DNA from: Actinomadura livida
GTDB lineage: Bacteria; Actinomycetota; Actinomycetes; Streptosporangiales; Streptosporangiaceae
DNA length: 64,000 nt
Reading direction: 5' to 3'
NCBI RefSeq assembly: GCF_014648675.1
Contig: NZ_BMRO01000002.1
Span: forward strand, 252,550-316,549
Under the pieces are notes generated by a model that worked only from the letters and a program-made list of their open reading frames with translations, ran no database searches and was not told where the DNA came from. Below are positions 8,284 to 19,802 of the stretch, piece after piece. The stretch's first letter is position 1. Each line of letters opens with the position of its first letter. A program made the translations under genes and the position numbers.

Positions 8284-8994
8284 GTGAACGCGCAGCCAGC
8301 CCGGTCCCTGATGACGATCGGGGACGTCCTCGGCCTGCTCAGGCCCGAGTTCCCCGACATCACCGTCTCGAAGATCCGGTTCCTGGAGTCCGAGGGGCTC
8401 GTCGAGCCGGAGCGCAGCCCGTCGGGCTACCGCAAGTTCTGCGACGCCGACGTGGAGCGGCTCCGGTTCGTCCTCGCCGCCCAGCGCGACCACTACCTGC
8501 CGCTGCGCGTGATCCGGCAGCACCTGGAGGCGCGCGACCGCGGCGAGGACGTCCCGCCGCTCGGCGCGCCCGAACCGCGCCGCCCCCGCACCCTCGTCGC
8601 CGCCGACACCACCGCCGAGGACCCCGCCGTCCGGCTGACGCGCCGCCAGCTCCTCGACGGCGCCGGCATCGACGAGGCCCTCCTCGCCAGGCTGGAGGAG
8701 TACGGGCTCGTCCGCAGGGCCGGCACGCACTACGAGGGCGACGCGCTGAACATCGCGCGGGCCGCCGCCGCGCTCGGCGAGTACGGGTTCGAGGTCCGGC
8801 ACCTGCGCGCCGTGAAGGCCGCCGCCGACCGGCAGGCCGGCCTCATCGAGCAGATGGTCGCGCCGCAGCTGCGCCGCCGCAGCCGCGGCGCCCACGAGCA
8901 GGCCGCCGAGACCGCCCGGGAGATCGCCGCGCTGTCCGTCAGGCTCCACGCGGCACTGGTGTCGGCCGGTATCCGCGAAAGCCTGGACCGATGA
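8284..8994 (+). CDS. MerR-family regulator, FtsR-like
   Basis: A 236-residue protein with an N-terminal MerR winged helix (about residues 8-75, MTIGDVLGLLRPEFPDITVS then IRFLESEGLVEPERSPSGYR). The C-terminal region lacks cysteine metal ligands and holds a long helical segment. The gene order FHA - MerR - bifunctional nuclease - MerR matches mycobacterial Rv1827-Rv1830. The Corynebacterium homologue FtsR activates ftsZ, so a role in cell-division control is the best guess. GTG 8284 is preferred because GGGAGGGG stands just upstream; ATG 8272 in the same frame is the alternative. Confidence 0.85.
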   Translation: MNAQPARSLMTIGDVLGLLRPEFPDITVSKIRFLESEGLVEPERSPSGYRKFCDADVERLRFVLAAQRDHYLPLRVIRQHLEARDRGEDVPPLGAPEPRRPRTLVAADTTAEDPAVRLTRRQLLDGAGIDEALLARLEEYGLVRRAGTHYEGDALNIARAAAALGEYGFEVRHLRAVKAAADRQAGLIEQMVAPQLRRRSRGAHEQAAETAREIAALSVRLHAALVSAGIRESLDR

Positions 8995-9136
8995 TCATGT
9001 GGGCCGCGGAGGATTTTCCCGCACCCGCGGAATCACGAGCCGTCCGGGCACGGGTGTACGTTGGCTACAGGGTTCGGTCACGAATCGATCCGCTGCACAA
9101 GGTGATCGAGACAGCGAGAACCAGCAGGGAGCCGCA

Positions 9137-9607
9137 GTGAAGCAGATGGAGGTCGTCGGCGTCCGGGTCGAGATGCCCTCCAATCAGCCGATCGTCCTGT
9201 TGAAGGAGACGGAGGGCGATCGCTACCTGCCCATCTGGATCGGGGCGGTCGAAGCGACCGCGATCGCCTTCGCCCAGCAGGGGGTGCTGCCGGCCCGCCC
9301 GCTCACCCACGACCTGTTCCGCGACGTCCTGGACGCCCTCAGCGTGCAGCTGCGCACCGTCAACATCACCGACCTGCGCGAGGGCATCTTCTTCGCCGAC
9401 CTCATCTTCTCCAACGGCGTCGAGGTCAGCGCCCGCCCCTCCGACTCCATCGCCCTGGCCCTGCGGACCGGCGCCACGATCTTCGCCAGCGAGGACGTCC
9501 TGGAAGAGGCCGGCGTCGCCATCCCGGACGAGCAGGAGGACGAGGTCGAGAAGTTCCGCGAGTTCCTCGACACGATCTCCCCAGAGGACTTCGGCAGAGC
9601 TGGCTAG
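9137..9607 (+). CDS. Bifunctional nuclease family protein (DUF151)
   Basis: A 156-residue protein with the full DUF151/BFN domain: YLPIWIGAVEATAIAFAQQG near residue 30 and the conserved ARPSDSIALALR motif near residue 100, followed by an acidic C-terminal tail. Plant and bacterial relatives have been reported to cut RNA and DNA; in actinobacteria the cellular role is unknown. The start is GTG 9137, with CAGGGA upstream. It lies between two MerR regulators in the conserved order seen in mycobacteria, which suggests a stable functional neighbourhood rather than chance. Confidence 0.9.
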   Translation: MKQMEVVGVRVEMPSNQPIVLLKETEGDRYLPIWIGAVEATAIAFAQQGVLPARPLTHDLFRDVLDALSVQLRTVNITDLREGIFFADLIFSNGVEVSARPSDSIALALRTGATIFASEDVLEEAGVAIPDEQEDEVEKFREFLDTISPEDFGRAG

Positions 9608-9615
9608 GTGCTAGC

Positions 9616-9634
9616 CCAGGGGGTGACCCCCTGG
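9616..9634. repeat. Short palindromic repeat, copy 1 (terminator-like hairpin)
   Basis: CCAGGGGG-TGA-CCCCCTGG is a perfect 8-bp stem just after the nuclease gene. On the minus strand it is preceded by GGGGTT and followed by GC, giving GGGGTTCCAGGGG...CCCCCTGGGC. The same element occurs at 16798-16824. It can act as a bidirectional transcription stop, although no T-run follows on the plus strand. Confidence 0.6.
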
Positions 9635-10083
9635 AACCCCCGGTCCGCACGGCGCACCGTGCGGCGGCTCGTGCGACCTGCGCTCGCTGCACTCGCTCCG
9701 GCCGCACGAGCCGTGGGTGATCATTGAGGTGGTGAGCTGGTATCGCCCAAGGGGCGACCTGTGCCTTCCCGGTTTCGCTTGCGACCCGTGGCGTGGTCAT
9801 TTGTGCGGGGTGTCGTTTTCGCGTCTCGTTGTGAGGGCGGGGGTGGGGAAGCTTGACCGAATGAACGTCGGGGTCATGCCTGAGCTGGGACTAGGACGGA
9901 GTGCGTGGGGAATGTCACTCTCGGGTGTATGTTCATACCGTGGCGCGATTGGTTGTGCATCGCCCTGGACCTGGCGGTTTTCCGTGGGGGAGCATCGGGG
10001 TAGGAGAGGTTTGGCGGCCGAGGTGCGCAGTTTGCCCACGTGAAGCCGGTTCATCCGGGCATGCGACGCGCCGACGGTGAACG
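9635..10083. other. Gene-free stretch with a large inverted repeat and a small dyad
   Basis: No convincing gene is seen between the nuclease and the second MerR gene. The stretch holds GCACGG-cgca-CCGTGC near 9648-9663 and an 11-bp perfect inverted repeat CGGCTCGTGCG / CGCACGAGCCG (9665-9675 and 9703-9713, 27-bp loop). A GTATG-tt-CATAC dyad (9927-9938) sits beside a TACCGT -10-like hexamer. The dyad could be a MerR operator. Open frames here have poor codon usage and no ribosome binding site. Confidence 0.45.
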
Positions 10084-10112
10084 TTGACCACACCCTGACC
10101 GGCACCTACCGT
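10084..10112 (+). promoter_or_regulatory. Candidate promoter of the second MerR gene
   Basis: TTGACC (10084-10089) and TACCGT (10107-10112) lie 17 bp apart and fit TTGACn/TAnnnT. This gives a leader of roughly 70 bases containing CGGAGG before GTG 10191. A second pair, TTGACG (10151) and TAGAAG (10173), is closer but would start transcription inside the ribosome binding site, so it is less likely. Confidence 0.4.
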
Positions 10113-10190
10113 GCTGGTGGAACACCCGTGGTGTAATTCGTCAAACCCCCTTGACGAACCGGCACGGGATGATAGAAGCCGGAGGTCCGC

Positions 10191-10793
10191 GTGGCGGTGA
10201 GCAGCGGCGAGGGCAAGGCGACCCCCGACAGGCACATGGCGTCCCGGCGTGCCGGAGAGCAGGGGCTGCTCTTCGACACGCAGGTGTCGGTGCCGCCGGA
10301 GGATGTCGGCTACCGCGGCCCGACGGCGTGCGCTGCCGCGGGGATCACCTACCGGCAGCTCGACTACTGGGCGCGCACCAAGCTGGTGGAGCCGAGCGTG
10401 CGCGCGGCGCACGGGTCGGGCAGCCAGCGGCTCTACAGTTTCCGCGACATCCTCGTCCTGAAGGTCGTGAAGCGGCTCCTGGACACCGGGGTTTCGCTGC
10501 AGCAGATCCGCACCGCCGTCACCCACCTGCGCGACCGCGGCGTCCAGGACCTCGCACAGATAACCCTGATGAGCGACGGGGTCAGCGTCTACGAGTGCAC
10601 TTCGGCCGACGAGGTCGTCGACCTCCTCCAGGGCGGGCAGGGCGTGTTCGGCATCGCGCTCGGACGGGTGTGGCAGGAGGTGGAGGGCAGCCTCGCGGAA
10701 CTACCCGGTGAGCGCGCCGCCACCGGCGACGCCCCGGACGAGCATCCCCACGACGAACTGGCCGGACGGCGGCGCGCCCGCCGCACCGGCTGA
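10191..10793 (+). CDS. MerR-family regulator (Rv1830-like)
   Basis: A 200-residue protein with a MerR-type winged helix at residues 40-110 (YRQLDYWARTKLVEPSVR, then a GSQRLYSFRDILVLKVVK helix) after a 35-residue flexible N-terminus. The C-terminal half carries the conserved ALGRVWQEVE segment of this actinobacterial subfamily. It lacks the cysteines of metal-sensing MerR proteins. In mycobacteria the homologue in this position has been linked to cell-cycle control. Start codons GTG 10191 and GTG 10197 are both possible; GGAGG six bases before 10191 favours the first. Confidence 0.85.
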   Translation: MAVSSGEGKATPDRHMASRRAGEQGLLFDTQVSVPPEDVGYRGPTACAAAGITYRQLDYWARTKLVEPSVRAAHGSGSQRLYSFRDILVLKVVKRLLDTGVSLQQIRTAVTHLRDRGVQDLAQITLMSDGVSVYECTSADEVVDLLQGGQGVFGIALGRVWQEVEGSLAELPGERAATGDAPDEHPHDELAGRRRARRTG

Positions 10794-10800
10794 TCGGCCC

Positions 10801-13266
10801 TCAGAGCGCCTCACGGCGCTGCAGATAGGTGAACGCCGCCCAGCCGGGCAACACCGGCAGCCACAGCGTCAGAAGCCGGTAGAGCAGCACCGCGGACGTC
10901 GCCGTCTCCGCGGTCAGCCCCGAGATCGTCAGCGCCAGCGTCAGGGCGCCCTCCACGGCACCGAGGCCGCCGGGCGTGGGCGCCGCGGACCCGACCGCGT
11001 TCGCGGTGAGGAACACCACCACGACCGTCGTCAGTGGCAGCGACCCGCCGAACGCGCGGATCGAGGCGTCCAGGCAGAGGACGAACCCCACCGTCAGCAG
11101 CAGCGTCCCGCCCATCCCCGTGAACAGCTTCTTCGGCGTCTGCAGGACGTCCACCAGCCGCGGCACGACCCCCGAGAACATGCTCTTCAGCCGCGAGGCG
11201 ACCACCCGGCGGACCCGCGGGACGGTCAGCGCCAGCCCTGCCAGCAGCCCCAGCGACAGCACCACGATGACGATCGTCCGGGACGGCGCGAGATCCTGCG
11301 TCGCCTTCGTCGTCGACCCCGTCAGGAACCCGAACATGATCAGCAGCAGGACGTGCGTGACCAGCCCCACCAGCTGCGACGCGCCGACGCTCGCCACCGC
11401 CAGGCCGGGCCGCACCCCCGAGCGCTGCAGGTAGCGGGTGTTGACGGCGACGCCGCCGACCGCCGCCGGCGCCACCAGCTTCACGAACGACGCCGCGAGC
11501 TGGACGAGCACCGTCCGCCCCAGCGGGAGCCGCTCGGGCACGAACCCCATGAGCATGAACGCGGCGGCGAGGTAGGTAAGGGCCGCCCCGCCCAGCGCGG
11601 CGGCCGCCCAGTGCCAGGTCGCCGCGGACGCCATCGCCGCCAGGTCCAGGCTCGCCACCTGCGGGATCACGATGTAGGCCGCGATCGACAGCGCCACGAT
11701 GCTGAAGATCGTCCGGGGCCGGAACCGCTCCAGCCGGAGCGGCGCGACCTCCGTCTCCGGCTTCAGCCGGACGATCTGCTCCCGGATGCCGGTCAGCAGC
11801 TCCCGGTCGCGGCGCAGCGCCGTGCGGGTCGCCCGGGACAGCGCCACCGGCTGCAGCAGCGGCACCGCGGCGGCCAGGGCCTCCCCGCCGAGCACCTCCG
11901 CGGCGGTGCGCACAGCGCGTTCCGCGCCCACCCGCAGCGCCAGCGTCGTCAGCAGCTGCGCCAGGTCCAGCCGCAGCGCCAGGTCGCCCACCGCCGTCTC
12001 CCCGGCCCGCAGGTCGGTGATGTAGGCGCGGCCGTCCGCGCCGACGGCGACCGCCCCGTCCTGCAGCCGCCGGTGCGCCAGCCGCCCGGCCTGCATGGCG
12101 CGGAACTGCCGCCACACGTCGGTCAGCAGCGCGCCGGTGATCTCCTCGTCGGGGACGTCCGCCAGCCGCCGTCCCGGCACGTGCTCGTACGCCAGCAGCG
12201 CCGCCTCCGTGCCGACCTCCGACGTGCCGACCAGGCGGGGCGTGCGGACGCCCGCCGCCGCCACCGCGTAGGCCATCAGCGACTCCTGCTCCAGGGACCG
12301 GCGCAGCGACCGCAGCGCCCGCCCGGTCGTGGTGGAGCGGAGCCGCAGCAGGCGCCAGACCCGGTACAGCAGGCCCGCCGTCTGCTGGTCGCGGTCCAGG
12401 ACGCGCACTTCCAGGTCCCACTCGCCCGCGTCGCGGTCCGGGGCCGTGTCCCCGTCCGCGGGGCCCGCGGCGAGGACGACGCCGTACCGGCGGGTCTCCT
12501 CGCCGCTGTCGGGCGTGCCGTCCAGCCGGACGGCCCGCACCGGGCGCAGCCCGAGCCGCTCGAGCGCCGCGACGACCGCGGTGCCGGGGGGACGCGGGTT
12601 CGGCGTCCCGACCGCGTACAGGGTGCCGTGGCCGATGGCGCGGCCGAGGAAGTAGGTGGCCGCCAGCGCGGCGACCGAGGCGTAGGCGGCGGTGAGCCCG
12701 GTCAGCGCGGCCAGCCCGATCATCGTCCAGGTCGCGGCCTGCCACCGGATGCGCCCGGCCATCCCCACCGCGCTGACGAAGGCGATCACGGGCGCGATGT
12801 CGGTGTGTATGGGGGCCGTCTCCGTGCCGCCCCAGATCAGCGAGTCCAGGACGCCGCCGGGCGCCGCCCGCACCGACAGGTCGTCCAGCCCCACCGTGAT
12901 CCCGAACGCGATCATGGCGGCCAGCAGCGCGATCGCGACGCGGGTGCCGTCCTTGTGGAACAGCCGCACGATCCCGAACGCGATCGGCGCCGCCAGCACG
13001 CCGAAGCTGGACACGAGCGTGGCCAGCGACAGCAGCATCCGGGGCGCGTGCGCGGTGCCCTCCTGGATGTCGGAGTGCAGGCCGTGCGTCGTCCCCTGCG
13101 CGACCGACACCAGCAGCATCACCACCGCCAGCCCGGTCACCGACGCCGCGAACCTGATCGCGTCGGACGAGCGGCGGATCCGGTACGGCTGGGCGGGCTC
13201 GTCCACGGGCACGCCCGCGTCGGCGCCCTCCCGCGGGCGCACCGCCTTGTCGTGGGTCTGCGTCAC
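10801..13266 (-). CDS. Large membrane protein, kinase-like centre plus LPG-synthase-type (UPF0104) domain
   Basis: An 821-residue protein in three parts. The N-terminal part has about six hydrophobic helices (residues 40-230). The middle (about 240-470) resembles a lipopolysaccharide/aminoglycoside-type kinase fold: LLAYEHVPGRRLADV, then YITDLRAGE and GDLALRLDLAQLL. The C-terminal part is the lysylphosphatidylglycerol synthase/flippase transmembrane family (about 500-815; VAPAAVGGVAVNTRYLQRSG and APTPGGLGAVEGALT are signature-like). Similar tripartite proteins occur in actinobacteria and are thought to act on lipids or polyprenyl carriers; the reaction is unknown. It converges on the MerR gene with 7 bp between stops. 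Confidence 0.85.
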   Translation of the reverse strand: MTQTHDKAVRPREGADAGVPVDEPAQPYRIRRSSDAIRFAASVTGLAVVMLLVSVAQGTTHGLHSDIQEGTAHAPRMLLSLATLVSSFGVLAAPIAFGIVRLFHKDGTRVAIALLAAMIAFGITVGLDDLSVRAAPGGVLDSLIWGGTETAPIHTDIAPVIAFVSAVGMAGRIRWQAATWTMIGLAALTGLTAAYASVAALAATYFLGRAIGHGTLYAVGTPNPRPPGTAVVAALERLGLRPVRAVRLDGTPDSGEETRRYGVVLAAGPADGDTAPDRDAGEWDLEVRVLDRDQQTAGLLYRVWRLLRLRSTTTGRALRSLRRSLEQESLMAYAVAAAGVRTPRLVGTSEVGTEAALLAYEHVPGRRLADVPDEEITGALLTDVWRQFRAMQAGRLAHRRLQDGAVAVGADGRAYITDLRAGETAVGDLALRLDLAQLLTTLALRVGAERAVRTAAEVLGGEALAAAVPLLQPVALSRATRTALRRDRELLTGIREQIVRLKPETEVAPLRLERFRPRTIFSIVALSIAAYIVIPQVASLDLAAMASAATWHWAAAALGGAALTYLAAAFMLMGFVPERLPLGRTVLVQLAASFVKLVAPAAVGGVAVNTRYLQRSGVRPGLAVASVGASQLVGLVTHVLLLIMFGFLTGSTTKATQDLAPSRTIVIVVLSLGLLAGLALTVPRVRRVVASRLKSMFSGVVPRLVDVLQTPKKLFTGMGGTLLLTVGFVLCLDASIRAFGGSLPLTTVVVVFLTANAVGSAAPTPGGLGAVEGALTLALTISGLTAETATSAVLLYRLLTLWLPVLPGWAAFTYLQRREAL

Positions 13267-13530
13267 GCGCTCCCGCCGCCCTGACCGTCCGTCATCGTGA
13301 TCAGCGTCCCAGAACCGGCGGCGCGCAGTCGAGCGGCCGGCGCCTTCGCGAGCCTCGCGTCGGCACTGCGCGGCCCCGGTTCGTCCAGAGGTCCGCGGCC
13401 CGTCCTATCCCAGGTCAAACGTATATAGCTTACTCGCCGGTACCGCGCGGACGCGCGCCGGGGCACGGGCGGTGCCGGTCCCTTCGACCGGATTTGGGTA
13501 GGGTTCGTGGTGGACATGCCGTCGACCCTG

Positions 13531-13728
13531 GGCGGGAGAGATCCCATGCCGCCAGCATGGGGCGCCGAAGGGGCAACCTCCCCGGAACCTCTCAGGCAAA
13601 AGGACCGCTCGGGCGAGGCACCTCTGGAAAGCAGGCGTCGGTCCCCGCACCCGGGGAAGGGCGGCTCACCGAAGGGGAAACCCCGCCGCGCGGGTGAAGC
13701 TCTCAGGTGCCGATGACAGAGGGGGAGA
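13531..13728 (+). promoter_or_regulatory. Tandem glycine riboswitch
   Basis: Two glycine-aptamer cores follow each other. The first runs from GGCGGGAGAG (13531) through CGCCGAAGGGGCAA (13563-13576) to CTCTCAGGCAAAAGGAC (13590-13606). The second includes CACCGAAGGGG (13668-13678), GTGAAGCTCTCAGGT (13694-13708) and GACAGAGGGGG (13715-13725). The cores match the gcvT-motif family consensus. The element sits about 60 bases before gcvP and most likely turns glycine-cleavage expression on when glycine binds. A weak TAGGGT -10 (13499) lies upstream. The 264 bp before it hold nothing else recognised. Confidence 0.93.
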
Positions 13729-13789
13729 CCGGCCGCCGGGCCCGCGCCGGCGCCGGACCTGAGCGACCGCAGCAGCCAGGAGGCTCTCC

Positions 13790-16666
<2,877 letters not shown>

Positions 16667-16797
16667 GGGCGCCCGCTTCGGGTGGCGCGGTCACAGGTAG
16701 CACGACCCGCCGAGCCGGGCGACCGCAGCGACACTCACACATCCCGCACGGTCACGCCGGACCACCACGGTGGCGTGAGGATCGACCGGCTCGCAAC

Positions 16798-16830
16798 GGG
16801 GTTCCAGGGGATCGCCCCCTGGGCAGTTTT
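16798..16830 (+). terminator. Terminator hairpin after gcvP (palindromic repeat, copy 2)
   Basis: CCAGGGG / CCCCTGG with a 5-base loop, preceded by GGGGTT and followed by GCAGTTTT, forms a rho-independent-type terminator on the plus strand. The same GGGGTTCCAGGGG...CCCCTGGGC element occurs inverted at 9614-9640. The rest of the gap 16667-16928 shows nothing else of note. Confidence 0.6.
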
Positions 16831-16928
16831 GTGATCTTGGTGGGGGTTTCTGGGTGTCGTCGCGAGACGCGGGGGTGCGGGCTCGCTAGGCTCTGGGCGG
16901 ACCCCGACCTCCAGAGGGCGAGAGACCG

Positions 16929-18032
16929 ATGAGCGAGTCACCGGAGCGCGTGTCCGACGACCCGGCGCAGGTGTGCGAGGAGGCCCGGAACCTCGCGGAG
17001 AACGGCGAGCCCGAGCGGGCGGCCGTGCTGTTCGAGGAGGTGCTCGCCCTCGGCGAGACGGACTGCAGGGCGCAGGCCGCCCTCGGTCTCGCGGTCGTCC
17101 TGGACGACTCCGGCGACGTGGAGCGGGCGCGCGAGGCGGACCGGACCGCGATCGCCACCGGGGACCCGGAGTACGGGCCGCGCGCCGCGTACCACCTGGC
17201 CCTCACCTACGAGCGGGCCGGCGAGCAGAGCCTGGCGGCGCCCGCGTGGCGGGTCGTGGTCGACTTCGGCAACGCCGCGTACCTCCCGCCCGCCCATCTC
17301 GCGCTCGCCCGGATCGCCGACGACGCCGGCGAGTTCGACACGGCGCGGGAGCACTGGGAGGCGGCGGTCGCGACCGGCGACCCCGAGTACGGGCCGCCCG
17401 CCGCGCACGACCTCGCGCAGCGGCTGCTGGAGCGCGGCGATCCGGCGCGTGCCCAGCGGGTCCTGACCGCGGGGCTCAAGCTGATCGACCGGGCCGGCGC
17501 CCCGTACGCGTACGCGCGGCTCGCCGTCGCGCTCGGGATCTCCTACCTCGACCAGGCGATCGGCGCGTTCGGCGCGGCGCTGGGGGAGGAGCCGCCCGAC
17601 GCGGAGGTGGGGCCGCTGGCCACCGAGCTGCTCGCGCGGACGCTGCCGCTGCGGGGGCGCGCCGCCGAGGCGGGCGAGGTGTGGCGGCGCGGGCTCGCCG
17701 ACCCCGGCATCGCGGGGCAGGTCCGGGCCCGGCTGCGCCGGGACTTCGGCGAGGACGGCGACCCCGACCTGTGGTGGGAGCCGGTCCTGGAGGAGGCCGC
17801 GGCGGACGGGACGCTCCCGGCGCTCACCGGCGAGGCGTTCGGCGCCCTCGACCACATGTACGCGCTGCTCGCCGTCCGGTACGCGGAGGACCCGGCCGAG
17901 CGGCGGCCGGGCGAGACGCACGAGGTGCTCGGCAAGGCGGTGCGGGTCCCGGACGGCTACCCGTGGGGGCCGCTGCTGCACGAGAGCTTCGCCGAGCGGC
18001 TCCGCCTCGCCATGGGCGGGCCCGGCGCCTGA
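16929..18032 (+). CDS. Tetratricopeptide-repeat protein
   Basis: A 367-residue soluble protein made of TPR-like helical pairs. The repeats are visible as recurring A-x-A/A-L-G-x-A patterns, for example AEDDAGEFDTAREHWEAAVATGDPEYGP after an earlier, almost identical EADRTAIATGDPEYGPR. No catalytic motif, signal peptide or membrane segment is seen. TPR proteins of this kind act as scaffolds, and the partner cannot be guessed from neighbours. GAGGGCGAGAG precedes ATG 16929. Confidence 0.75.
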   Translation: MSESPERVSDDPAQVCEEARNLAENGEPERAAVLFEEVLALGETDCRAQAALGLAVVLDDSGDVERAREADRTAIATGDPEYGPRAAYHLALTYERAGEQSLAAPAWRVVVDFGNAAYLPPAHLALARIADDAGEFDTAREHWEAAVATGDPEYGPPAAHDLAQRLLERGDPARAQRVLTAGLKLIDRAGAPYAYARLAVALGISYLDQAIGAFGAALGEEPPDAEVGPLATELLARTLPLRGRAAEAGEVWRRGLADPGIAGQVRARLRRDFGEDGDPDLWWEPVLEEAAADGTLPALTGEAFGALDHMYALLAVRYAEDPAERRPGETHEVLGKAVRVPDGYPWGPLLHESFAERLRLAMGGPGA

Positions 18033-18062
18033 CCGCCCGGCGCCCGTCCGGCCGGTGCGCGG

Positions 18063-18488
18063 TCAGTCGGCGATGTCGCGTTCGGCGATCACCTTGGTGA
18101 TGCGGGCGCGGACGAGGTACTCGGTGGGGACGGCGTTGCGCGCCCCGAACTCCTCGGCCCGGCCGTCGCCCATGTAGCGCCCGCCGATGGCGGTGGCCCA
18201 GCGGCGCATCTCGTCCAGGTCCTCGATGAGGGCCGCCTCGGCCTGGATCTGCACGTAGGAGAACGGCGGCTCCTGGTCGTCCACGCAGATCGACAGGCGC
18301 GGGTCGCGGGCGAGGGCGCGTCCCTTGACGGTCTTGCGGCCGGTGTTGAACAGCACGTCGTCCCCGTCGAGCACGAACCAGATCGGCGTGACGTGCGGTG
18401 AGCCGTCCTTGCGGACGACGCCGGCCTTGCCCGTGCGGGTGCCCTCGGACACGAAGGCGCGCCATTCGCTCTCGGTCATCTGCTCCAT
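18063..18488 (-). CDS. PPOX-class F420-dependent oxidoreductase
   Basis: A 141-residue split-barrel flavin/deazaflavin-binding protein. Family features are TGKAGVVRKDGSPHVTPIWF near residue 20, a GDDVLFNTGRKTVKGRAL segment (the TxxxKxxxL cofactor-phosphate contact) and a C-terminal PTEYLVRARITKV strand. Relatives such as mycobacterial Rv1155/Rv2074 bind F420 and reduce biliverdin-like or unknown compounds; the substrate here is unknown. The start at ATG 18488 is preferred, with ATG 18479 three codons inside as an alternative. It is divergent from the hydrolase gene with a 42-bp gap. Confidence 0.88.
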   Translation of the reverse strand: MEQMTESEWRAFVSEGTRTGKAGVVRKDGSPHVTPIWFVLDGDDVLFNTGRKTVKGRALARDPRLSICVDDQEPPFSYVQIQAEAALIEDLDEMRRWATAIGGRYMGDGRAEEFGARNAVPTEYLVRARITKVIAERDIAD

Positions 18489-18530
18489 ACCGGCAGTCTG
18501 CCTCACTGGTCGTTCCATGGTGGGGCTACG

Positions 18531-19160
18531 GTGAGCGGCATGGAGATCGTGACGGCGCACGGGCCCGCGGAGGCGGTGCTGGACGAGGCCGCCGACCCGG
18601 CGTTCCTGCTGGTGCTGACGCACGGGTCGAACGGGGGAGTGGACGCGCCCGACCTGCTCGCCGTCCGGGAGACCGCGCTGGGCCTCGGCGGCTCCGTCGC
18701 GCGGGTGATGCAGCCGTTCCGGCTCGCCGGCCGCCGCGCGCCGGGACCGGCGGCGAAGCAGGACGAGGCGTGGCTGGAGGTCGTCGGCCGGATCCGGGAG
18801 CGGGCGGGGGACGTGCCGCTGGTCCAGGGCGGCCGGAGCAACGGCGCCCGTGTCGCGTGCCGGACGGCGCGGGCCGCCGGCGCGGTGGGCGTCCTGGCGC
18901 TGGCGTTCCCGCTGCACCCGCCGCGGGACCCGGCGAAGAGCCGGGCGGACGAGCTGCGTTCGGCGGGGGTGGAGGTGCTCGTGGTCAGCGGGGACCGCGA
19001 CCCGTTCGGCGTGCCGGACGCCGCGGACGCGGCGCACGTCGAGGTGCTGGCGGGGGAGCGGCACGATCTGAACCGGGACCCCGCCGCGGTCGGGAGGGCG
19101 GCGGAGCCGTGGCTGCGGAGGTGGGCGGCCCGTCCGGTGCGGACGGGCGGCCGGGAGTAG
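18531..19160 (+). CDS. Alpha/beta-hydrolase, Tex30/KANSL3-like
   Basis: A 209-residue protein with an alpha/beta-hydrolase core: LLVLTHGSNGG oxyanion region, nucleophile elbow GGRSNGARVA, ALAFPLHPP strand, the acid in VSGDRDPFG and the final histidine in ERHDL. This pattern is the Tex30/KANSL3 group (often called dienelactone-hydrolase-like), whose substrate is unknown. GTG 18531 and ATG 18540 are both possible starts; the shorter one begins right before the domain. It has no signal peptide and is expected in the cytoplasm. Confidence 0.8.
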   Translation: MSGMEIVTAHGPAEAVLDEAADPAFLLVLTHGSNGGVDAPDLLAVRETALGLGGSVARVMQPFRLAGRRAPGPAAKQDEAWLEVVGRIRERAGDVPLVQGGRSNGARVACRTARAAGAVGVLALAFPLHPPRDPAKSRADELRSAGVEVLVVSGDRDPFGVPDAADAAHVEVLAGERHDLNRDPAAVGRAAEPWLRRWAARPVRTGGRE

Positions 19161-19269
19161 TGGGTTCAGTGGGTCTGCTCCGGGCCCGGTGCGGGCCCGG
19201 ATGCGGCGGCTGGGCGGCCGTGCCCCCGAGGATGATCATCCGTTCGAACTAGTCCCCCGTGGAGACCGT

Positions 19270-19473
19270 TCAAGCGGCGGACGGAGCCTGCAGGTCCGTC
19301 GGCCGGTGCGGCGCGATGACTCCCCCGTCGGGCAGCAGCTCACCGGTGTCCTCGAAGAGCACGACGCCGTTGCACAGCAGGCTCCACCCCTGCTCGGGGT
19401 GCGAGGCCAGCGTCCGGGCGGCGTCGCGGTCGGGTGCGTGGTGCGCGGGACAGGGCGGCTGGTGCGGGCACAT
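19270..19473 (-). CDS. DUF5999-family small protein
   Basis: A 67-residue protein beginning MCPHQPPCPAHHAPDRDAAR and continuing with the highly conserved HPEQGWSLLCNGVVLFEDTG core, a family widespread in Streptomyces and relatives with no known function. Two cysteines and several histidines near the N-terminus could bind metal, which is inferred. CGGAGG eight bases upstream of ATG 19473 decides the start, although the frame is open further upstream. The 329 bp between this gene and tetR hold no gene or signal that I can support. Confidence 0.82.
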   Translation of the reverse strand: MCPHQPPCPAHHAPDRDAARTLASHPEQGWSLLCNGVVLFEDTGELLPDGGVIAPHRPTDLQAPSAA

Positions 19474-19802
19474 CGTGTGCCTCCGGTCTCGAACTGGTCG
19501 GTTGTGGTGCTTTCCTTTATTGACGCACCCAAGTGTGAAGCGGTTCGCCATCACCGGCCATAGCCCGTTGGGACGGTTGTCCGTTGGTCCCGAGGTACCG
19601 GAGACCTGTGACCCCGCTCACTCTGAGGTGCCAGGCATAGCGTCTCTCTCCGACGTAACGGACGAAGAACGACACGCCGACGGGAAGGGAAACCGCCACG
19701 ATCTTCGGCAGGAGGCGCCGCGCCGGCCGATCGCGGCGGCCTCCTCGTCCCGGCGGACGAGCCGTCATCCGCCGGGACGAGGTCCCCGCCGCGCCGAGGC
19801 GG

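Noticed and set aside
10151..10178. TTGACG/TAGAAG promoter directly before the second MerR gene
   Set aside because: The transcript would begin within the ribosome binding site; the pair at 10084-10112 fits better.
10708..13284. 858-codon open frame opposite the LPG-synthase-like gene
   Set aside because: Arg/Gln/His-rich composition typical of a shadow frame; the minus-strand gene has clear membrane and domain structure.
13410..13440. AT-rich ACGTATATAGCTTACT patch upstream of the riboswitch as a promoter
   Set aside because: No matching -35 at a correct distance on either strand.
19517..19768. 83-codon minus-strand frame between DUF5999 and tetR genes
   Set aside because: No ribosome binding site, no recognisable motif and Arg/Pro-rich ends; not enough to call a gene.
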